Origin: JBBSEZ01 sp038239195
GTDB taxonomy: Bacteria > Planctomycetota > Planctomycetia > Gemmatales > Gemmataceae
NCBI GenBank assembly: GCA_038239195.1
Contig: JBBSEZ010000095.1
Span: 1 to 25,608, forward strand
Direction: 5' to 3'
Length of the DNA stretch: 25,608 nucleotides
In this document: piece by piece, positions 7,492-15,230 of the stretch
Position numbering within the stretch: the stretch's first letter is position 1
Layout: each line of letters starts with the position of its first letter
Notes under the pieces: generated by a model
What the model was told of the DNA's origin: nothing
What the model saw: the letters and a program-made list of their open reading frames with translations, nothing else
The model's database searches: none
Position numbers and translations under genes: made by a program

Positions 7492-7872
7492 TCACGTCTC
7501 GACCACCTGGGTCTTGAGGCCGGCCCACTGCCCGTCTGAGGTCTTGCCGACGATGTAAACGTCGCGCTCGGCCTCGTCGCCCACCTTGTAGACCTTCACC
7601 CCCGACAACTGCTGCTTGATGACCGCGGCCAGCTTCTGAAAGGGCGGCAGGTCCTCCTCCGGCACCGTCCCGAGGAGGTCGTCCAGGCTAACCTCCTCGA
7701 CCGACGCCCCCTCGTCCGCCCCCGCCAGTTCGAGCACGCGGGCCTGGCTGAGCTTGTCGCCGGCCGCCCCCCAGAGGAAGGGCTTCAACGCTGCATCGCT
7801 CTCGCTGGGGAACAGCAGTCCCTTGCTGGCCTTCGCCAGCGCGTCCACCACGGGGTGCTTCTTCGCGGCCAT
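7492..7872 (-). CDS. nuclease A inhibitor (NuiA)-like protein
   Basis: A 126-residue cytoplasmic protein that matches the NuiA-like family throughout its length. The recognisable segments are an N-terminal helix with GLLFPSESDAALKPFLW (about residues 18-34), a middle part with VEEVSLDDLLGTV near 60-70, and a C-terminal strand region VKVYKVGDEAERDVYIVGKT followed by the family-typical end GLKTQVVET. NuiA of Anabaena binds and blocks the sugar-nonspecific nuclease NucA. No nuclease gene is visible in this window, so the target here is unknown. The ATG at 7872 is preferred over the adjacent GTG at 7875 because GGGAG lies at a good distance. Apparently monocistronic. Confidence 0.85.
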   Translation of the reverse strand: MAAKKHPVVDALAKASKGLLFPSESDAALKPFLWGAAGDKLSQARVLELAGADEGASVEEVSLDDLLGTVPEEDLPPFQKLAAVIKQQLSGVKVYKVGDEAERDVYIVGKTSDGQWAGLKTQVVET

Positions 7873-8182
7873 CACACTCTCCCTCGCGTCCCGGCCCTTG
7901 GGGTGAAAGTCATTCCGAGTAGGGCTGTGTCCTTCGATTTGGCCAATGAAGACGCAGGAGAGAGCTTAATCTGACCTTATGTCCAGGCGCCGTCAGCCCC
8001 AGTCAAGGCCCCTGAACGAGCCTTGCTCGTTCCCCTACGGTAGCTCTGCCAAGGGTCGCGCTTCACGAAGGGAGGCATGACGGGCCCTCTCGGGGTGGTG
8101 CGAAGGTGTTCCCGGTAGCCTACTCCGGCAGGAGAGAATGGTCGCGCGCCGGCCGCTTTGCGAACGGCCGGGCCCGCCTTCC
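7873..8182. other. intergenic region with a short hairpin
   Basis: No gene is supported. An 8-bp stem (GAACGAGC / GCTCGTTC, loop CTT) lies at 8014-8032, downstream of the minus-strand gene ending at 8183. It lacks a T-run on either strand, so it is a poor intrinsic terminator. Confidence 0.4.
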
Positions 8183-9154
8183 TCACTTGCCCCGCCGCGG
8201 TTCCTCGACGAACCTCACCGAGCCGGCGAACTGCTCGACCAGGGCGACCGCGGCCGGGTGGGTGGGCCTGCCCTCCCCCTCCTTCTTCGGGGCGTGCAAC
8301 TTCCAGCGAACGGTCAGGCGGTTCTCCTTGCCCTCCTTCTCGACGCGGACGATCTCCACGCGGAAGCCGTCGCTGGGTTGGGTGCCAGCACTGACCCCGA
8401 CCAGCATCTGCTTGCCCCAGTCGATGGTGGCCACTTTCAGGGCCTTTGCGTACCGGGCCTCGTTCTCCCGGCGCATCCGTTCGAGGACCTCTTCGGGCGC
8501 CCTCAGCCGGGGGTCGATCAGTTCGCCGCGGCTGCGCACAACCCAGTGCCGGGCGGGCAGTTCGGCCTTCCAGCCGTCGGGCCAGAAGGCGCGGGCGAGA
8601 ACCTTGACCGCCTTTCCGCCGGCCGGCTTCTTGTCCGGGGCCGCGGCGTCGGTCCGCGTGGGCAGGCGCTCGAACTTCACCTCGCCAGCGAAGCGCCCGA
8701 CCAGGACGACTTCAAGCGGGTGGGTGATGATCTCCTTGCCTTCGCGGGGGGCGAGCCTCCACGAGACGAGCAGGGCCTTGCCCCCCTCGGCCACCGTGAC
8801 GCGGGCGATCTCGATACGGTGGGGTACGCTGGGCGGCCCCCCTCCGCTGACGCCGACCATGGGCAGCGTGCCGTCGCTGACCACCAGGAGCATTTGCTTC
8901 TCGAAGTCTATGGCGCCCACCGAGAGCGAGCGGCGGACGGCGGCGAGGGCCTGGGGGCCGGCGACCTTGGCCAACTCCTGCTCGCTGCGCAGCGCCAACT
9001 GTCGCCGCTCGCGAGCCGGGGCGCTCGCCGCGTGGGTGGGCAGTTGCCAGGCGCCCTGGGCCAGGATCGCGACGGGCTCGGGCTCGGCGGCCGGCGCCAT
9101 CGCCCAGATCAGGGCGAGGCCGGCCAGGGCGAGGGGGGTCGAATCGTATCGCAC
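8183..9154 (-). CDS. secreted protein with two PrcB-like repeats
   Basis: 323 residues from a GTG at 9154 with AGGAGA 6 bases upstream; an in-frame GTG at 9181 lacks this site. A signal peptide is evident (hydrophobic LALAGLALIWAMAPAAE). The mature protein holds two homologous units. Unit 1 carries IDFEKQMLLVVSDGTLPMVG near 113-132 and IEIARVTV. Unit 2 carries IDWGKQMLVGVSAGTQPSDG and VEIVRVEKEG. Each unit ends in a HPLEVVLVGRFAG / HPAAVALVEQFAG segment. The pattern 'fdkqMllvv..G..p..G..veI.rV' resembles the PrcB C-terminal domain, known from a spirochaete protease complex. No protease gene is adjacent. The duplication is certain, the family name moderately so, and the role unknown. Confidence 0.8.
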   Translation of the reverse strand: MRYDSTPLALAGLALIWAMAPAAEPEPVAILAQGAWQLPTHAASAPARERRQLALRSEQELAKVAGPQALAAVRRSLSVGAIDFEKQMLLVVSDGTLPMVGVSGGGPPSVPHRIEIARVTVAEGGKALLVSWRLAPREGKEIITHPLEVVLVGRFAGEVKFERLPTRTDAAAPDKKPAGGKAVKVLARAFWPDGWKAELPARHWVVRSRGELIDPRLRAPEEVLERMRRENEARYAKALKVATIDWGKQMLVGVSAGTQPSDGFRVEIVRVEKEGKENRLTVRWKLHAPKKEGEGRPTHPAAVALVEQFAGSVRFVEEPRRGK

Positions 9155-9465
9155 GGGAAATCTCCTTTCGGAAAGGCCCACAGGGGCGTTGGGCCCAGGC
9201 GAACCTTTCTCGGCCGGAGCTATTGTATCCGGCGCGGCGTATCACGGGGCGGTCTGGTGTTGAGAAGGCAAGCCCGCATGCACGGGAGATCGACTGCGTT
9301 CGCTCGGGCATCCCGCTTGCGCCAACCGCCTTCTGAGGAGCTTCTTCGGAAGACGCGACCCATCGCCCCCAGCAACGCGCAGTGCGGACGTGTGGCTCCG
9401 ATTCAGCGAGGTGGGGAGGAGGACGGCTGGCGGGGCGAGTTGAAGCGGCTGGGCCGAGGCGTTTG
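9155..9465. other. intergenic region upstream of the PrcB-like gene
   Basis: No gene is supported. The region should hold the promoter for the minus-strand gene starting at 9154; I could not single out a convincing -35/-10 pair. Confidence 0.4.
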
Positions 9466-9498
9466 AAAAAACGCGGGCGGGAGATGAGTCCCGCCCGC
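9466..9498 (-). terminator. intrinsic terminator of the DUF1549/DUF1501 operon
   Basis: On the minus strand a perfect 10-bp GC stem (GCGGGCGGGA / TCCCGCCCGC) with a 6-base loop is followed, after one G, by six T residues. It lies downstream of the DUF1501 gene and the truncated fragment and is the clearest terminator in the window. Confidence 0.85.
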
Positions 9499-9740
9499 GC
9501 TCAAGTTCAGGGGGCCCCGGCTTGCCCGACTTCCGGTCCCTCTCAGCTTCGTCGAAGTACATCGCGTCGTTGCCGCCGACCGAGAACTCGAGCACGCGCC
9601 CGCCGGCCTGGGGGCAGAGGACGGCTCGCGTCTTGCCGAGTTTGAGTTCGATGGCCCGAGTGCAGCCGTGGGACGCCACGACACGGGCGGTCGGCCCCTC
9701 AGCCGGCGATCGGGGCAATACCGCCCCGGCTTCCCCTAAA
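9499..9740 (-). pseudogene. truncated N-terminal fragment of a planctomycete hypothetical protein
   Basis: The minus strand encodes SHGCTRAIELKLGKTRAVLC, then PQAGGRVLEFSVGGNDAMYF and DEAERDRKSGKPG. This resembles the start of a planctomycete protein family in which an 'AGGRVLEFSV.G' strand is followed by several hundred residues. Here the coding character is lost within about 30 residues and the frame enters the terminator hairpin at 9498-9466. No stop codon with a sensible C-terminus and no clear start codon are visible. It is likely a gene truncated at its 3' end by a deletion that brought the terminator close. Confidence 0.5.
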
Positions 9741-9798
9741 CGGAGGGTTGGCCGAGGGCGGGGCCGAAGCGGGCCCCGAAAGGGAGGCCCACAAGTCC

Positions 9799-11217
9799 TC
9801 ACGCCAAAATCTTGCGCACCACGCGGCCGGCCACGTCGGTCAGGCGGTAGTCCCGCCCGGCGTGGCGGTACGTCAGCCGCTCGTGGTCCAGGCCGAGCAG
9901 GTGCAGGATCGTCGCGTGGAAGTCGTGGATGTGGACCTCGTCCTTCGCCACGCTGCTGCCGTGGTCGTCGGTCTCGCCGTAACTGACGCCGCCCTTCACG
10001 CCGCCGCCGGCCATCCAGGAGGAGAACGCCTCGGCGTGATGCTCGCGCCCCCGCGCGTCCTTCGCCGTGTTGAACGGCGTGCGGCCGAACTCGCTGGTCC
10101 AGACGACCAGCGTGTCGTCGAGCATGCTGCGGGCCTTCAAGTCCTTCAGCAGCCCGGCGATCGGCCGGTCCACGTTCTTGGCCAGCCGGCCGTGGTCGGC
10201 CATGTCGCCGTGCGAGTCCCAGTTGTTCGACGCGCCCGTGTCGATCAACTCGACGAATCGGACGCCGCGCTCCGCCAGCCGGCGGGCGACGAGGCACTGC
10301 CAGGCGAAGCCCTTCGTGCCGCCGCGCGGCAGGCCGTACAGGGCCAGCGTGGCGTCGGTCTCCTTCGACAGGTCGAACGCCTCGGGGGCCTCCGCCTGCA
10401 TGCCGAAGGCGGTCTCGAACGACCGGATCCGCGCCGCTAGCCGCGGGTCCTCGCCGCGCCGGGCGAGGTGCCGGCGGTTGAAGCCCTGCGTCAGGCCCAG
10501 CTCCAGCTCCTGCAAGCCGGCGGCGGGCTGGCGTCGCCGGACGTTGGCGATCGGCTCCGGGCCGGGGTTGACGGCCGTCCCCTGGTGCGCGCCGGGCAGG
10601 AAGTCCGACGCCCACACCGGCCCGCCCGCGTAGGGCAACGCCGGGGCCAGCACGATGAACGACGGCAGGTTCCGGTTCACCGTCCCCAGCCCGTAGCTCG
10701 CCCAGGAGCCGATGCTCGGCCGGGCGAACGTCACCGAGCCGGTGTGGATGCCGAGGGTGGCCTGGAAGTGGTCCGCGTGGTCGTTGCGCATCGAGCGGAT
10801 CAGGCACAGGTCGTCGGCGCACGCCGCGACGTGCGGGAACAGCTCGCTGATCCACAGGCCCGACTTGCCGCGTTGCTCGAATTTCCACTGCGGCCGCTTG
10901 AAGTACTTCTCCGCCGAGCGGTTGTCCGGCGCGAAGGCCTCGAGCATCTTCGCCGGCACCCGGTACGATTTGTTGTGGTCCGCGAAGAGCTTCGGCTTGT
11001 AGTCGAAGGAATCGACGTGGGACACGCCGCCGCTCATGTTCAGGAAGATGACGCGCTTGGCGCGCGCCCGGAAGTGCGGGGCCTTCGGCGCAAGTGGGTC
11101 GGCCGCCGGCTTCGGCCCGTCGGCCGCCAGCAGTTCGGAGACGATGCCGGGCAACAGCAGCGACCCGCCGACGAGCGAGCGGAGGAGCGAGCGACGTGAG
11201 AAGCAGGTTGGATTCAC
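9799..11217 (-). CDS. DUF1501 protein with Tat-type signal
   Basis: 472 residues from a GTG at 11217 with GAGGT 6 bases upstream; upstream in-frame codons have no such site. The N-terminus has a twin-arginine motif followed by a hydrophobic core (SRRSLLRSLVGGSLLLPG, residues 7-24), so Tat export is likely. The DUF1501 family relates to the sulfatase/alkaline-phosphatase fold. Family landmarks are visible: MSGGVSHVDSFD (61-72), IRSMRNDHADHFQATLG, WTSEFGRTPFN (about 373-383), and HHAEAFSSWMAGGGVKGG. The gene lies 34 bases after the DUF1549/DUF1553 gene. That pairing is standard in planctomycetes and associated with growth on complex polysaccharides, although the reaction is not established. Full length. 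Confidence 0.93.
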   Translation of the reverse strand: MNPTCFSRRSLLRSLVGGSLLLPGIVSELLAADGPKPAADPLAPKAPHFRARAKRVIFLNMSGGVSHVDSFDYKPKLFADHNKSYRVPAKMLEAFAPDNRSAEKYFKRPQWKFEQRGKSGLWISELFPHVAACADDLCLIRSMRNDHADHFQATLGIHTGSVTFARPSIGSWASYGLGTVNRNLPSFIVLAPALPYAGGPVWASDFLPGAHQGTAVNPGPEPIANVRRRQPAAGLQELELGLTQGFNRRHLARRGEDPRLAARIRSFETAFGMQAEAPEAFDLSKETDATLALYGLPRGGTKGFAWQCLVARRLAERGVRFVELIDTGASNNWDSHGDMADHGRLAKNVDRPIAGLLKDLKARSMLDDTLVVWTSEFGRTPFNTAKDARGREHHAEAFSSWMAGGGVKGGVSYGETDDHGSSVAKDEVHIHDFHATILHLLGLDHERLTYRHAGRDYRLTDVAGRVVRKILA

Positions 11218-11251
11218 GGGTGTACCTCGCCGGGTGGCGTTGTCCGTCCGG

Positions 11252-13675
11252 TCAGTCCACGAAGATGAACTCGTTGGCACTCAATAGGGCGCGGGCGAAC
11301 GCGGCCCACGCCGCCGGCTCGACCTGGGCGGCGGGGGCCCGCACGGCCGCCAGCCTCTCGCGGTAGCGCCGCAGGAACCCCTCGGCCTCCTGCCGCTCCT
11401 CGCGGACAGGGGGGCGGCCCCAGGCGAGTTGGAACGCGAGGCCGAGCCGCGCCGGCTCGTCCGCCGCGGCGGCGGTCACGCGCCCGGCCAGCTTCGCGGC
11501 CGCGGCGTGCGCGAGCGGGTCGTTCATCAGGAACAGCGCCTGGAGCGGCGTCGTACTCTCCAGCCGCGCGCCGGTGGCGGTGCTGGAGTCGGCGCCGTCG
11601 AACAGGGCCAGGTAGGGGTGCCTGCGGAGGCGCTGCTGCATGAGGTAGACGCTGCGGCGGCGGGTCTCGTACACGGCGGCGAACGGGCTGTGCTGGGTGA
11701 ACCCCCACGTCTGCTCCGGCGGGAACGGGTGCGGCCCGGCGGGGGCCTCGTCCAGCTCGCCGCCGACGTACAGGAGCGAGTCGCGGATCGACTCGGCGTC
11801 CAGCCGGCGGCGAGGGTGCCGCCCGAGCAAGTCGTTGTCCGGGTCGCGGCCCGTGGCCTCCGGCGAGTCGCTGCTGGCCTGCTGCCACGTCTGCGAGAGC
11901 AGCACGAGCCGGTGCATCGCCTTGACGGACCAGCCGCTCTCGACGAAGCGGGCGGCGAGGAAGTCGAGCAGTTCGGGGTGCGTGGGGGGCTTGCCCTGCC
12001 GGCCGAAGTCGTTCGGCGTCTGGACGATCCCCTTGCCGAAATGATGATGCCAGATGCGGTTGACCATCACCCGGGCGGTGAGCGGGTTCTTCGGGTCGGT
12101 GAGCCACCCCGCCAACTGTAGCCGACCGCTCGCGGCGGAGCCGGGGGGCAGCGCCTGGCCGCCGAGTACGGCGGGGAAGCCACGGCGCACCTCCTCGCCC
12201 GGCCGGGCGGGGTCGCCGCGCAGGTGGACCCTCGCGTCGGCCGCCTTCCCCTCCGCGACGGCGTAGGCCGTGGGGATCACCGGCGTCCGAGCCTGGGCGG
12301 CGGCCAGCCGCTTGACGCCCTCGGCCGTGGCCCTGCCGGCCGCGTCCACGGAGGCCTTCTTCCCAGGGCCTTCGGGTGCCTTGCGGGCCGCCGCCTCCGC
12401 AACCTGTAGCCGCTTCAGCTCCGCCTGGGCCGCGGCGACGGCCTCGCGGTGCGGGCGGAGCAACGCCTCGATTTCCGCGGGCGGCAGCAGCGGGACGAAG
12501 TCCTCCTGCCTCTTGCCCACCTCGGCACCGGGGAACGGGTACCGGGTGCTGGCGAAGATGCCGTAGAGGGCGTAGTAGTCGCGCGCCGTGAACGGGTCGA
12601 ACTTGTGGTCGTGGCACCTCGCGCAGGCGATGCTGCTGCCCAGGACGGCGCGGCCGAGGTTGTCGATCGTGTCCTCGAGCGTCAGGTGGTGTTCGCCCTT
12701 GCGGTCGCCGCCGAAGCGCCGCGCGATGGCCAGATACCCCGTCGCGGTGACGCGATCGTCCCGCCCGGCGTCTCCGCCGGTCAGCAGGTCGCCGGCGACC
12801 TGCTCGCGGAGGAAATGGTCGTACGGCATGTCGCGGTTGAGCGCGCGGACGACCCAGTCGCGGTAGCGGTGCGCCTGCGGCACCGGGTAGTCCGAGGCGT
12901 TGCCGCTGGTGTCGGCGTAGCGGACCACGTCGAGCCAGTGCCGGCCCCAGCGCTCGCCGTAGCGTGGGGATGCCAACAGCCGATCGACGACGCGCTCGAA
13001 GGCCTGCGGGGATGTGTCGGCGAGGAAGGCGTCCACCGCGCCGGGCGTGGGCGGCAGGCCGGTGAGGTCGAACGTCACGCGGCGCAAGAGCGTCCGCCTG
13101 TCGGCGGGCGGCGAGGGCTTCAGGCCGGCCCGTTCCAGGCGGGCCAGGATGAACCGGTCCACGGGGTTGCGCGGCCAGGCCGCGTCTCTCACCGGCGGGA
13201 CGGGAGGGTCTTCGACGGGTCGAAACGACCAGAACCGCCGGCCTTCTTCGAGGCTCATCCCGTATTTGGGCCGCGCGGTCCTCCCGCCCGACTTGCGGGG
13301 GTCGGGTGCGCCCATCTTCACCCACGCCGTCAGGTCCGCGACCTGAGCGTCGGACAGCTTCTTCCCCGGCGGCATCCGCAGGTCCGGGTCTGTATGGCGG
13401 ACGGCCGTGATGATCAGGCTTTTCGCGGGGTCGCCGGCGACGAGGGCCAGCCCGGATGTGCCCCCTTTCAGGATCGCCTCCCGCGAATCGAGCGACAGCC
13501 CGCCGCCGGCCTTCTTGCCCTCGGCGCTGTGGCATTTGTAGCAGTGTCCCACCAGGACCGGCCGGACCCGCTTCTCGAAGAACTCGATTCCCTTGGGCGT
13601 GGGGCCCTTCCGGCCGTCGCCGCGAGCCGGGCCGGTCGCCAGCAGCAGGAGGAAGAGGACCGGCAGACGCTTCAT
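11252..13675 (-). CDS. PSCyt1-DUF1549-DUF1553 cytochrome-type secreted protein
   Basis: 807 residues from an ATG at 13675 with GAGG 7 bases upstream. A signal peptide (MKRLPVLFLLLLATGPARGD) is followed by a c-type haem site CYKCH at residues 45-49 in the PSCyt1 domain, with the distal-ligand region MPPGKKLSDAQVADLTAWVK near 100-120. DUF1549 starts around residue 165 (NPVDRFILARLERAGLKPSP). DUF1553 covers roughly 525-780 (LTARVMVNRIWHHHFGKG, then STTPLQALFLMNDP). The protein should be exported and carry haem. First gene of the operon with DUF1501. The domain order and length are normal for the family. Substrate unknown. Confidence 0.95.
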   Translation of the reverse strand: MKRLPVLFLLLLATGPARGDGRKGPTPKGIEFFEKRVRPVLVGHCYKCHSAEGKKAGGGLSLDSREAILKGGTSGLALVAGDPAKSLIITAVRHTDPDLRMPPGKKLSDAQVADLTAWVKMGAPDPRKSGGRTARPKYGMSLEEGRRFWSFRPVEDPPVPPVRDAAWPRNPVDRFILARLERAGLKPSPPADRRTLLRRVTFDLTGLPPTPGAVDAFLADTSPQAFERVVDRLLASPRYGERWGRHWLDVVRYADTSGNASDYPVPQAHRYRDWVVRALNRDMPYDHFLREQVAGDLLTGGDAGRDDRVTATGYLAIARRFGGDRKGEHHLTLEDTIDNLGRAVLGSSIACARCHDHKFDPFTARDYYALYGIFASTRYPFPGAEVGKRQEDFVPLLPPAEIEALLRPHREAVAAAQAELKRLQVAEAAARKAPEGPGKKASVDAAGRATAEGVKRLAAAQARTPVIPTAYAVAEGKAADARVHLRGDPARPGEEVRRGFPAVLGGQALPPGSAASGRLQLAGWLTDPKNPLTARVMVNRIWHHHFGKGIVQTPNDFGRQGKPPTHPELLDFLAARFVESGWSVKAMHRLVLLSQTWQQASSDSPEATGRDPDNDLLGRHPRRRLDAESIRDSLLYVGGELDEAPAGPHPFPPEQTWGFTQHSPFAAVYETRRRSVYLMQQRLRRHPYLALFDGADSSTATGARLESTTPLQALFLMNDPLAHAAAAKLAGRVTAAAADEPARLGLAFQLAWGRPPVREERQEAEGFLRRYRERLAAVRAPAAQVEPAAWAAFARALLSANEFIFVD

Positions 13676-13756
13676 GAGGTGGCCTCGGGATCGGCGCGGG
13701 CCTGGGAGAGGCCGGGGGCAGGCGTTCGCGTAGCAGCGGCGCGGCGGTTCTCCCTT

Positions 13757-13785
13757 ATTCTCTAGCGCGGCGTGCCCACGGTCAA
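13757..13785 (-). promoter_or_regulatory. candidate sigma-70-type promoter of the DUF1549/DUF1501 operon
   Basis: The minus strand reads TTGACC (13785-13780), then a short spacer and TAGAGAAT (13764-13757). The -10 could be GAGAAT with a 17-base spacer. It lies about 80 bases before the gene start at 13675. Seen by eye only. Confidence 0.4.
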
Positions 13786-13850
13786 GCGCTTTTCGGTCCC
13801 CGGCCGACGTGAACAGCGGTCGCCGCTAGGCGTCGCGAAACTGGCCGGGT

Positions 13851-14030
13851 GCGGGTGGAGGCGCTGGCATTCAATCGTGAAGTCGCGCAGAATGCCTACG
13901 CCAAGGGGAGGCGCTTTCTCGTCGTGAAGAGCAGGGCGGAACACTCATCCGAAGGAAAGGGAGCAAGCATGAACGAGAGCCCGTTGGCGTCGAGGGGTCG
14001 GGCACTGGGCCTGGCGGCGCTGCTGCTGGG
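13851..14030 (+). repeat. duplicated leader, copy 1 (upstream of WD40 ORF)
   Basis: About 180 bases that recur at 14543-14722 with no net indel. They cover ~118 bases of leader (GGCGCTGGCATTC, GAAGTCGCG, GGGGGAGGCGC-like blocks) plus the start codon, ribosome binding site and signal peptide of the ORF. The leader may carry a shared promoter or regulatory site. Confidence 0.8.
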
Positions 14031-14202
14031 AACGCTGCAAACGGCCGCATTCGCCCAGCCGAAGTCGCGCCACACCCTCGAGGGGCACACGAGCGCGGTG
14101 TGGTCTGTGGGGTACATCCCGGACGGCAAGACGCTCGCCTCGGGAAGCGAAGACAAGACGATCAAGTTCTGGGACGTGAGAGAAGGGAAGAAGAACGAAT
14201 GA
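13969..14202 (+). CDS. short secreted protein with a single WD40 blade
   Basis: 77 residues from an ATG at 13969 with AGGGAG 5 bases upstream. A signal peptide (about 1-27, LGLAALLLGTLQTAAFA) is followed by one complete WD40 repeat: LEGHTSAVWSVGYIPDGKTL, then SGSEDKTIKFWDV. WD40 propellers normally need several blades, so this is either the 5' remnant of a larger gene or a one-blade protein that pairs with others. The ORF ends in a charged EGKKNE tail and its own TGA. No further blade appears downstream in any frame that I could see. Confidence 0.65.
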   Translation: MNESPLASRGRALGLAALLLGTLQTAAFAQPKSRHTLEGHTSAVWSVGYIPDGKTLASGSEDKTIKFWDVREGKKNE

Positions 14203-14542
14203 TCGCACGGGCAACGCAGTGCTTGACGCTTGCCGGGGCGATCGGCGCGAGGGGGTCAGACCGTGAACCGCGTTGCGGCCGACGCACGTCTGGACAACCT
14301 GCCCGCAAGTCCGGCTGCTGCAAGGCCAGCCCGCGTGGCGTCCCCACCGGGATGGCGAAGCCGCACTTTCGGACAACCTGCCCACAACTCCGCCCGGCCG
14401 GTCTCGGGACCAAACGCGGTTGCGCCTGCCTGCCATCCCCCCCACCGCTTCCGGTCAGGGCTTTCCGCCTACCGCTCGACGCGGTCGCCGCGCCGAGCAG
14501 GGAGGCGCCGCCGCCGGCCCCGGCACTACAAACGGGCCGGCG
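14203..14542. other. intergenic region with a 22-bp direct repeat
   Basis: No gene is supported. GGACAACCTGCCC(G/A)CAA(G/C)TCCG occurs at 14292-14313 and 14371-14392, 79 bases apart, with two differences. It may mark an old duplication or a binding site. Confidence 0.5.
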
Positions 14543-14722
14543 GCGGGTGAAGGCGCTGGCATTCGACTGCGAAGTCGCGGAGAATGACTCGGCCAGGGGG
14601 AGGCGCATCCTCGCTGTGAAGGTGATACCGGGACCCTTGTCCGAAGAAATGGGAGCAAGAATGAGCGGGAGCCCGTTGGTGTCGAGGGGCCTGGCGCTGG
14701 GGCTGGCGGTGCTACTGCTGAC
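14543..14722 (+). repeat. duplicated leader, copy 2 (upstream of ECF sigma remnant)
   Basis: Matches 13851-14030 at a constant offset of 692 bases. Similarity covers the leader and the first ~20 codons of the ORF, then stops abruptly, and the sequence changes to an ECF sigma gene. Confidence 0.8.
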
Positions 14723-14777
14723 GTGCTGGGGCTGCTGGACACGGTCGAGGCCGGCGACGACCTGGAGCAACGGTTGA
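14661..14777 (+). CDS. 38-residue signal-peptide ORF made by the duplicated leader
   Basis: The ATG at 14661 has GGGAGCAAGA upstream, as in the WD40 gene. Residues 1-20 (MSGSPLVSRGLALGLAVLLL) match the WD40 protein's signal peptide. The frame then crosses into the sigma remnant out of frame and ends at 14777. It may be translated but is probably a by-product of the fusion. Confidence 0.3.
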   Translation: MSGSPLVSRGLALGLAVLLLTCWGCWTRSRPATTWSNG

Positions 14778-14993
14778 GCGAGCATTTCGATCAGGAGCTC
14801 CTGGCCGAGGCTCAGGCCCAGGCCCGGGGCACACCTGGGAGGCGTTACGGCTGACGGTGGTGGACGGGCTGTCCGGGGCCGACGCTGCCGCCCGTCTCGG
14901 GCTGACCTTGGCCGGCGTCTACCAGGCCAAGAGCAGGGTGCAGCAGATGCTCCACGAGGAGGTCGCCCGTCTGGAGCAGCCCCGAGCACCAGG
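14723..14993 (+). pseudogene. ECF-type sigma factor, 5'-truncated and frameshifted
   Basis: Two pieces of a planctomycete ECF sigma factor are visible. Frame 1 (from about 14723) encodes LLDTVEAGDDLEQRLSEHFD and ELLAEAQAQAR, the linker before region 4. Near 14830 the frame shifts by two bases relative to it. Frame 2 encodes region 4: TWEALRLTVVDGLSGADAAA, then RLGLTLAGVYQAKSRVQQML and HEEVARLE. Region 2 is absent, replaced by the WD40-type leader. The linked kinase at 15231 with its zinc finger fits the usual sigma/kinase pair in this phylum, so this is the broken cognate sigma. Confidence 0.8.
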
Positions 14994-15101
14994 GCCAGGA
15001 AACTGCGCCGACAGGTGTCAGGTCCCGGCGCGAACGGTAGACTTGGCTTACAGGGGAAAGCCCGGGCGCTTGGCCCACTCCGGGGAGCCCTGGAGCGCCT
15101 G

Positions 15102-15205
15102 GCGGTCGGGTGTAGCGGGGGCGTTGCCAAACCACGCGGTGGGGCAAGTGAAATCTGGCAATCCGGCAAACTGCCATTCTCCTATCCACCGCTACACCCG
15201 TCCGC
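15102..15205. promoter_or_regulatory. structured inverted-repeat element before the kinase gene
   Basis: GCGGTCGGGTGTAGCGG (15102-15118) and CCGCTACACCCGTCCGC (15189-15205) form a 17-bp inverted repeat with one mismatch, enclosing 70 bases. Two small hairpins lie inside: TTGCC/GGCAA with an inner CCAC/GTGG (15124-15147), and TGGCA/TGCCA (15156-15176). It ends 25 bases before the kinase ATG. It could be a folded mRNA leader or a small palindromic mobile element. Confidence 0.6.
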
Positions 15206-15230
15206 ATACCGCTCCAGGTGGGGCACCACG

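Noticed and set aside
8014..8032. intrinsic terminator
   Set aside because: The 8-bp stem has no T-run on either strand.
9242..10888. 548-codon minus-strand open frame
   Set aside because: It overlaps the DUF1501 gene out of frame. Only its 3' part (about 9740-9499) reads as real coding sequence, and that is listed as a fragment.
11214..13535. 773-codon minus-strand open frame
   Set aside because: It is a shifted frame of the DUF1549/DUF1553 gene with Arg/Pro-rich low-complexity translation.
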